A stretch of DNA of 64,000 nt from an uncultured Lachnospiraceae bacterium (GTDB taxonomy: Bacteria; Bacillota; Clostridia; Lachnospirales; Lachnospiraceae), in NCBI GenBank assembly GCA_946552115.1, contig CAMNRH010000007.1, positions 41,751 to 105,750 of the forward strand, in the 5' to 3' direction. A program made the position numbers and the translations under genes. Under the pieces are notes generated by a model, which was given only the letters and a program-made list of their open reading frames with translations, was not told the origin of the DNA and ran no database searches. Positions 59,179-64,000 of this stretch are shown one piece after another (position 1 is the stretch's first letter; each line of letters begins with the position of its first letter).

Positions 59179-60483
59179 ATGATTTTTAGACGGCTGGAGG
59201 GAGGGACATCTATTAACTATGAGATAAGGTATATGTTAATATTGCTGACGGCCATCATGAATCAGACAGCAGTTCCTTCATTAAAAAGACGTATCAACTG
59301 GGAAGCAATTTTAAAAAATTCCGATTTTCAAAATATTGCCGGTCTCGTTTACCTTGCGATGCTGGGAATAGAAAAGGAGATGTCGGAGGACTGTCAGCTG
59401 CAGTTTTATGGGAAATATAAAAAGGAGCTTCTTTTACGTGAAGCATATGAAAAAGTAGAAGAAGTCATTATGTGGCAGCTGGAGACGCATAAGATAAATG
59501 CATTGTTTTTATCGGATACGAGTGTGGAGAGCTTATATGAAAAGCCGGAGATGGCTTATATCGGACAGATTGAAATTCTTGTAGAAAAGAAAAACCTGCC
59601 TCAGATATACAGATTTATGAGGGATATGGATTATGAACAGCAGGAGGATCGATTGGGCAATGGAATTGTATATACAAGAGTACCGGGGATCCGGATAGTG
59701 TTTTATGATGCAGTACCAATTGGAAATAAAGTAATAAGACAGCAGTTTTCCGGGGCTGTCAGAAGATATCAGCATATAGAAAATTACATATATATACACA
59801 GATTAACTAAGGAGGAGGAGTATTTATATCGTGTCGGCAGACTGGTAGAGTCATATCTTACGGGGATGCTGAGAATAAGGGAGATTTTGGATTTTTGGCA
59901 GTTTCAGAAGCTTCTTGATGAAAATTTTCACTGGAAAGCGATAACAGAGCTTGTGGAGAAAGTCAAATGGCAGGAATTTGTTAATCAGGTCATAGTACTT
60001 GCCACACTTTGGTTGGAGGATGGTGTAAGACAGCATTATGGGCTTGCGCTGGAGTTGGAGGAATATATTATTTCCCGCAGCCGGGACAGTGAACACCTTG
60101 ACAGGGCTCTTTTGCCGTATGAGAAAGCCAGACTGGATTTTTACTGGCGGGATCGCGAGGGGGAATGGGCGATGAGAAAACGGGAATGGCTGTTTCCACC
60201 CAGGGAGTATATGTTCCAATTCTTTCCGATATTGGGGAGAAATCCCTTTTTACTGGTTTTCTGTTGGATTATCCGGGATATCCGGTTCCTGAGAATTGTA
60301 TGTGCTAACAGGTGTAAAAAGATATGGATGCGCATATATGTTAAGATGTTGGATATGAAAGCAAAATTCAGGGAGCGGTTTCAGAAAAAAACGGAAGAAA
60401 AAACGGAGAACGATATACATAATATAAATGGACAAGAGACAGAAGGAGAGAAAGATGATGAAGAAGATGAAAATCAGAAGTAA
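59179..60483 (+). CDS. Nucleotidyltransferase-family protein (NTP_transf_5-like)
   Basis: [59 protein letters not shown]...[16 protein letters not shown]. Exact start uncertain. Confidence 0.65.
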   Translation: MIFRRLEGGTSINYEIRYMLILLTAIMNQTAVPSLKRRINWEAILKNSDFQNIAGLVYLAMLGIEKEMSEDCQLQFYGKYKKELLLREAYEKVEEVIMWQLETHKINALFLSDTSVESLYEKPEMAYIGQIEILVEKKNLPQIYRFMRDMDYEQQEDRLGNGIVYTRVPGIRIVFYDAVPIGNKVIRQQFSGAVRRYQHIENYIYIHRLTKEEEYLYRVGRLVESYLTGMLRIREILDFWQFQKLLDENFHWKAITELVEKVKWQEFVNQVIVLATLWLEDGVRQHYGLALELEEYIISRSRDSEHLDRALLPYEKARLDFYWRDREGEWAMRKREWLFPPREYMFQFFPILGRNPFLLVFCWIIRDIRFLRIVCANRCKKIWMRIYVKMLDMKAKFRERFQKKTEEKTENDIHNINGQETEGEKDDEEDENQK

Positions 60484-62137
60484 ATTATTATTATCCTTTG
60501 GAGTTGTTTTAATCTTGACAGTAATTATTGCTGTCTATTCGGTTCTGCAGCTTCAAAAAGCGAATGACAGCCTGAGTAATTTTATGGAAGGCGCAGTTGC
60601 AGCGGACGATGCTGTAAAGGCCAGCCGTATAGCGACATTTATAGCGGCGAAAGACGTGCGCGATATGGTAATTCAGGGCAAAACAGACGCAGAAACCAGG
60701 CAGGAGATTGATGACAATATAGAGGCGATTCATTCCAATATTAAGAAAATACAGGAATTGGGCATACTGAATAAGGAAAAGATATCTGAGCTTAGCAATT
60801 CATTGGAGGGCTGGTTTACTGTTGCAGATGATATTATAGCAGATTTGGAGAACGGAGATCAGGCATCAGCCGGAAGAAAGATTATATCAGAATGTGATCC
60901 TACGCTTGATAAAGTAATTGAAAATATCAATAGTTTAATTGACGAAACCTTGTCTATTCGTACTGAGACGCTTGCGGACAGCGTATCAACAACAAACAGG
61001 AGCATTATTATACTTTTGGCTATTGCAGTAATTGCTGTCATTATTGCCATGGTTATTTGTATCAGGGTAACAGCGACAATCGTAAGACCGTTACAGCAGA
61101 TTGACAACGCGATGGAAGGTCTGGCGAAAGGCGAGATGACACAGAATCTGGATTATTATTCAGAGGATGAGTTTGGTTTGCTTGTAAAGAGCGTACAGAC
61201 AATGTGCGGAGCGTTGGAGTCGGTAGTCCGTGATTTGACATATCTTCTGGATGAGATGTCGAGCGGCAACTTTAATCTGTTTGCTAAGGAAGAAGCGTAT
61301 ATTGGTGATTTCAGGCCGCTTTTGGAAGCTATCCGGCATATGAACCGAAACCTGAGCGATACGATGAGGCAGATAAATGACGCGTCTGATCAGGTGGCGA
61401 GCGGAGCTGACCAGGTATCTTCCGGCGCACAGGCTTTGTCACAGGGCGCAACAGAGCAGGCAAGTTCTGTAGAAGAACTGGCTGCAACGGTTAATGAGAT
61501 TTCCAGAGAGGTAAACAATACCGCGAACAATGCAAAGGAAGCGAGCGGAAAGGTTCAGGAGGCGCAGGAGAAATTATCTATATCCAATGAGCAGATGCAG
61601 GATATGATTGTTGCGATGGAGGATATCAGTCAGAAGTCATGTGATATTGGCAAGATTATTAAGACGATTGAGGACATTGCATTCCAGACCAATATTCTTG
61701 CACTTAATGCGGCTGTAGAAGCAGCGCGTGCAGGAGAAGCAGGCAAGGGCTTTGCCGTAGTAGCGGATGAGGTGCGCAATCTTGCTTCTAAGAGTGCGGA
61801 GGCGGCAAGTAACACAACGGCTCTTATTGAAGGAACGATTCAGGCGGTAGAGAATGGAACAGAGATTGTAGGCCGTACGGCAGAGGCAATTCAGGAAACT
61901 GTTGAGAGTACAAAGAGCGCGGTTACATATGTAGACGAGATTACGACAGCGGCAGACAGACAGGCGGAAGAGATTTCACAGGTAACGACGGGTATGGATC
62001 AGATTTCCAGCGTTGTTCAGACGAATTCAGCTACAGCTGAGGAAAGCGCTGCTGCAAGTGAAGAGCTGTCCAGTCAGGCTCAGATTCTTAAGTCTCTCGT
62101 AAGCCGTTTCAAATTAAGAGATAAGAATAGAGTATAA
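60455..62137 (+). CDS. Methyl-accepting chemotaxis protein (4-helix-bundle sensor type)
   Basis: Two TMs, [26 protein letters not shown]-like, [54 protein letters not shown]. Confidence 0.95.
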   Translation: MMKKMKIRSKLLLSFGVVLILTVIIAVYSVLQLQKANDSLSNFMEGAVAADDAVKASRIATFIAAKDVRDMVIQGKTDAETRQEIDDNIEAIHSNIKKIQELGILNKEKISELSNSLEGWFTVADDIIADLENGDQASAGRKIISECDPTLDKVIENINSLIDETLSIRTETLADSVSTTNRSIIILLAIAVIAVIIAMVICIRVTATIVRPLQQIDNAMEGLAKGEMTQNLDYYSEDEFGLLVKSVQTMCGALESVVRDLTYLLDEMSSGNFNLFAKEEAYIGDFRPLLEAIRHMNRNLSDTMRQINDASDQVASGADQVSSGAQALSQGATEQASSVEELAATVNEISREVNNTANNAKEASGKVQEAQEKLSISNEQMQDMIVAMEDISQKSCDIGKIIKTIEDIAFQTNILALNAAVEAARAGEAGKGFAVVADEVRNLASKSAEAASNTTALIEGTIQAVENGTEIVGRTAEAIQETVESTKSAVTYVDEITTAADRQAEEISQVTTGMDQISSVVQTNSATAEESAAASEELSSQAQILKSLVSRFKLRDKNRV

Positions 62138-62147
62138 TAAGAATCTA

Positions 62148-62174
62148 TTAATATTTGGAGCAAAAATGTCGATA
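62148..62174 (+). promoter_or_regulatory. Candidate sigma28 promoter of the FliD-like gene
   Basis: TAATATTT-N11-GTCGATAT: 6/8 in each box against TAAAGTTT-N11-GCCGATAA. Confidence 0.7.
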
Positions 62175-62222
62175 TAATATACGTAGAAATACAAATAGAA
62201 TTACAGGAAAGGAGGAAGAAAT

Positions 62223-63527
62223 ATGGCAATCAATAGAATGGGTTCCAATATGGGGTTATACAATTACCAGGCATCTATTAATAATTTCCGGTTATCACAG
62301 GCACTTTCGAGTAATCAGAGATTTATGCAGGCTGTTACTCCGGCGGCTTCACGTACATCGTCGAATTCTTACAGGAATACATCCTTAACGTCCAGTATGA
62401 CGTTTGTTAAAAATTACAGCAGCAGTATGTCTGACTTAATGAAGTCGGCAAATGCGCTGAAGAGTTCGAATCAGAGCGGTGTTATGAATGATCTGGCCGT
62501 TACCAGTTCCAATAAGGATGTGGCTGTGGCTACTGAGAAGCTTCCGGTCAGGTATAAGCAGTCTGTGGATTTTGATGTTCAGCAGCTTGCAAGCGCTCAG
62601 ATGAATGTCAGCGAAGGGGTGAAAGCTTCTGCTAAGGCTGATTCTGACATGAATTTTACAGTGGGCAATGCGGTAAGTTCAGTGAATGTTCAGGTAAGCG
62701 CTCTTAATAGCGACGGAACATCTAAAACGAATGCCCAGATGCTGAATGAGGCGGCCAGCCAGATTAACCGAGGCTCCTCTAATGTAAAGGCAAGTGTTGT
62801 GCAGAAAGACGGCGTTGCGTCTCTGCAGTTAGAGGGCAAGTATACGGGTGCGGCTAACACGTTTGAAGTAAACGGACAATTAGGCGCTGCAGCCGGAGCG
62901 AACACTGTTAAGACCGAGGCGGCTAATTCTAAATATTCTATGACCACAGGCGGAGTAACAACTCAGCACGAGTCCTATAGCAATAATGTATCTCTTGCTT
63001 CTACAAGAATTGGCGTGGAATTAAAGGGAGTAGGCAAGGCTACGATTAATGCTGATATTGATTCTGAAAAGGTAGCCGGTGCGCTTAGCGACCTCGTAAG
63101 CTCTTATAATTCTTCGCTTAAGCTTCTTAACGATAATTATGACAGAGGTACAGGCGTAGACAGACAGCTTCGTAATCTGGTTGCCGGTTTGGGTTCGGAG
63201 AAGTCTCTCGCACAGCTGGGAATTACTGTGAATAAGGATGCGACCCTGAACTTTGATAAGAGCGTCTATGATAAGAATATGAAAGAGAATTCATCTCTGG
63301 CAAAAAGCATCATTTCAGGCCCGGGCGGAATTGCCGATAAAGCTTACAATAAAGGCAATGCCGGCTTGAATATGCGTTCCAGTACTTTAATAGACGGCGA
63401 TTTGACAAATGCTCAGAATGAGTATATTACGAATCCTTACAACTCATTTGGCGCGTTCTCTAAGAGCAGCGCTTATGCGCTGAATAATTATTCGGCAGTA
63501 GGGATGATGTTAAATTATCTGGTATAA
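62223..63527 (+). CDS. Short FliD-like (filament-cap-related) protein
   Basis: Central INRGSSNVKASVVQKDGVASLQLEGKYTGAANTFEV and C-terminal ALSDLVSSYNSSLKLLNDNYDRGTGVDRQLRNLVAGLGSEKSLAQLGITVNKDATLNFDKSVYDKNMKEN resemble the FliD core and C-terminal region. Confidence 0.7.
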   Translation: MAINRMGSNMGLYNYQASINNFRLSQALSSNQRFMQAVTPAASRTSSNSYRNTSLTSSMTFVKNYSSSMSDLMKSANALKSSNQSGVMNDLAVTSSNKDVAVATEKLPVRYKQSVDFDVQQLASAQMNVSEGVKASAKADSDMNFTVGNAVSSVNVQVSALNSDGTSKTNAQMLNEAASQINRGSSNVKASVVQKDGVASLQLEGKYTGAANTFEVNGQLGAAAGANTVKTEAANSKYSMTTGGVTTQHESYSNNVSLASTRIGVELKGVGKATINADIDSEKVAGALSDLVSSYNSSLKLLNDNYDRGTGVDRQLRNLVAGLGSEKSLAQLGITVNKDATLNFDKSVYDKNMKENSSLAKSIISGPGGIADKAYNKGNAGLNMRSSTLIDGDLTNAQNEYITNPYNSFGAFSKSSAYALNNYSAVGMMLNYLV

Positions 63528-63604
63528 CTGATACTGTAATTTTTACGGGAGAGGAAGCGGTAAGGCGGCCTCTCCTGTTTGGCTTTCTCAGGCAGCGCGT
63601 CCGG

Positions 63605-63624
63605 TGTGCATGTCTGCATGCACA
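63605..63624. repeat. Perfect 8-bp inverted repeat with 4-nt loop
   Basis: TGTGCATG-TCTG-CATGCACA. Confidence 0.6.
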
Positions 63625-63667
63625 TTTGGCGGCCGCCGAAAGGTTTTTGGCTTATGTAAAAAAAGGA

Positions 63668-63696
63668 TTGACAATCTGAGACGGGTCTAGTATAAT
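63668..63696 (+). promoter_or_regulatory. Consensus sigmaA promoter for tRNA-Ser
   Basis: TTGACA-N17-TATAAT, exact matches in both boxes. Confidence 0.9.
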
Positions 63697-63706
63697 ATCT
63701 TTTGCT

Positions 63707-63794
63707 GGAGAAATACTCAAGAGGCTGAAGAGGCGCCCCTGCTAAGGGTGTAGGTCGGGTGACCGGCGCGAGGGTTCAAATCCCTCTTTCTCCG
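63707..63794 (+). tRNA. tRNA-Ser (anticodon GCT)
   Basis: GGAGAAA acceptor pairs with TTTCTCC; anticodon loop CTGCTAA; long variable arm; GGTTCAAATCC T-loop; no encoded CCA. Confidence 0.93.
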
Positions 63795-63804
63795 TTAGTA
63801 CCGG

Positions 63805-63838
63805 AAAAGCTGTCTGTGGGATATACGGACAGCTTTTT
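63805..63838 (+). terminator. Terminator after tRNA-Ser
   Basis: AAAGCTGTC...GACAGCTTTTT hairpin with T-run. Confidence 0.85.
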
Positions 63839-64000
63839 AGGTGGTATGAGGTTCTGGGTTTTTCTAAACTGGAGGCTAAGAACGAACGGGGTATATATAG
63901 TATTCAGAAATAAATAAAATCTAAATATAGTACCCTGAAAAAAATAGGTGAGTTGAAAAAGTGAATTCCACTTTGCGAGATTAAATTCCACTTTGAAAAA

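Overview
The window is a Firmicutes, probably Lachnospiraceae-like, flagellar/chemotaxis super-locus joined to a surface-glycan biosynthesis block. From left to right it contains: (1) about 0-6 kb, a sugar/cofactor-modification set (radical SAM protein, Fe-S aldo/keto reductase, GT2, GT9-like protein, HAD phosphatase); (2) about 6.8-14.4 kb, dTDP-rhamnose genes (rfbA, rfbD, rfbC, rfbB) interleaved with an AAA/PD-(D/E)XK-type ATPase and a putative CDP-alditol cassette (epimerase, cytidylyltransferase, zinc dehydrogenase); (3) flagellin fliC with a sigma28 promoter, followed by two tandem GT2-TPR glycosyltransferases; (4) about 23.4-50 kb, a large motility operon running from flgB/fliE/fliF to flhA/fliA, flgF/G-like, cheC, cheD, cheV and an EAL-HDOD protein; (5) fliD-fliS and accessory genes, three chemoreceptors in the window as a whole, and a tRNA-Ser near the right edge. 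Strongest leads: an antisense ParA-like ATPase coupled to a repeat-linked ComFB-domain protein inside the flagellar locus; a gapless N-terminal motif (GSxMxxYxYxxx[IL]xxxR[IL]SQA[ML]) shared by a SprA-like HEMEH protein and a short FliD-like protein; a chemoreceptor with a CZB-like zinc motif between its two TM segments; displaced flgC with fliL and flhF/flhG missing; a duplicated CheY-binding-like motif in FliY; and 17-bp inverted repeats flanking fliC. All family calls come from reading motifs by eye. No database search was run.
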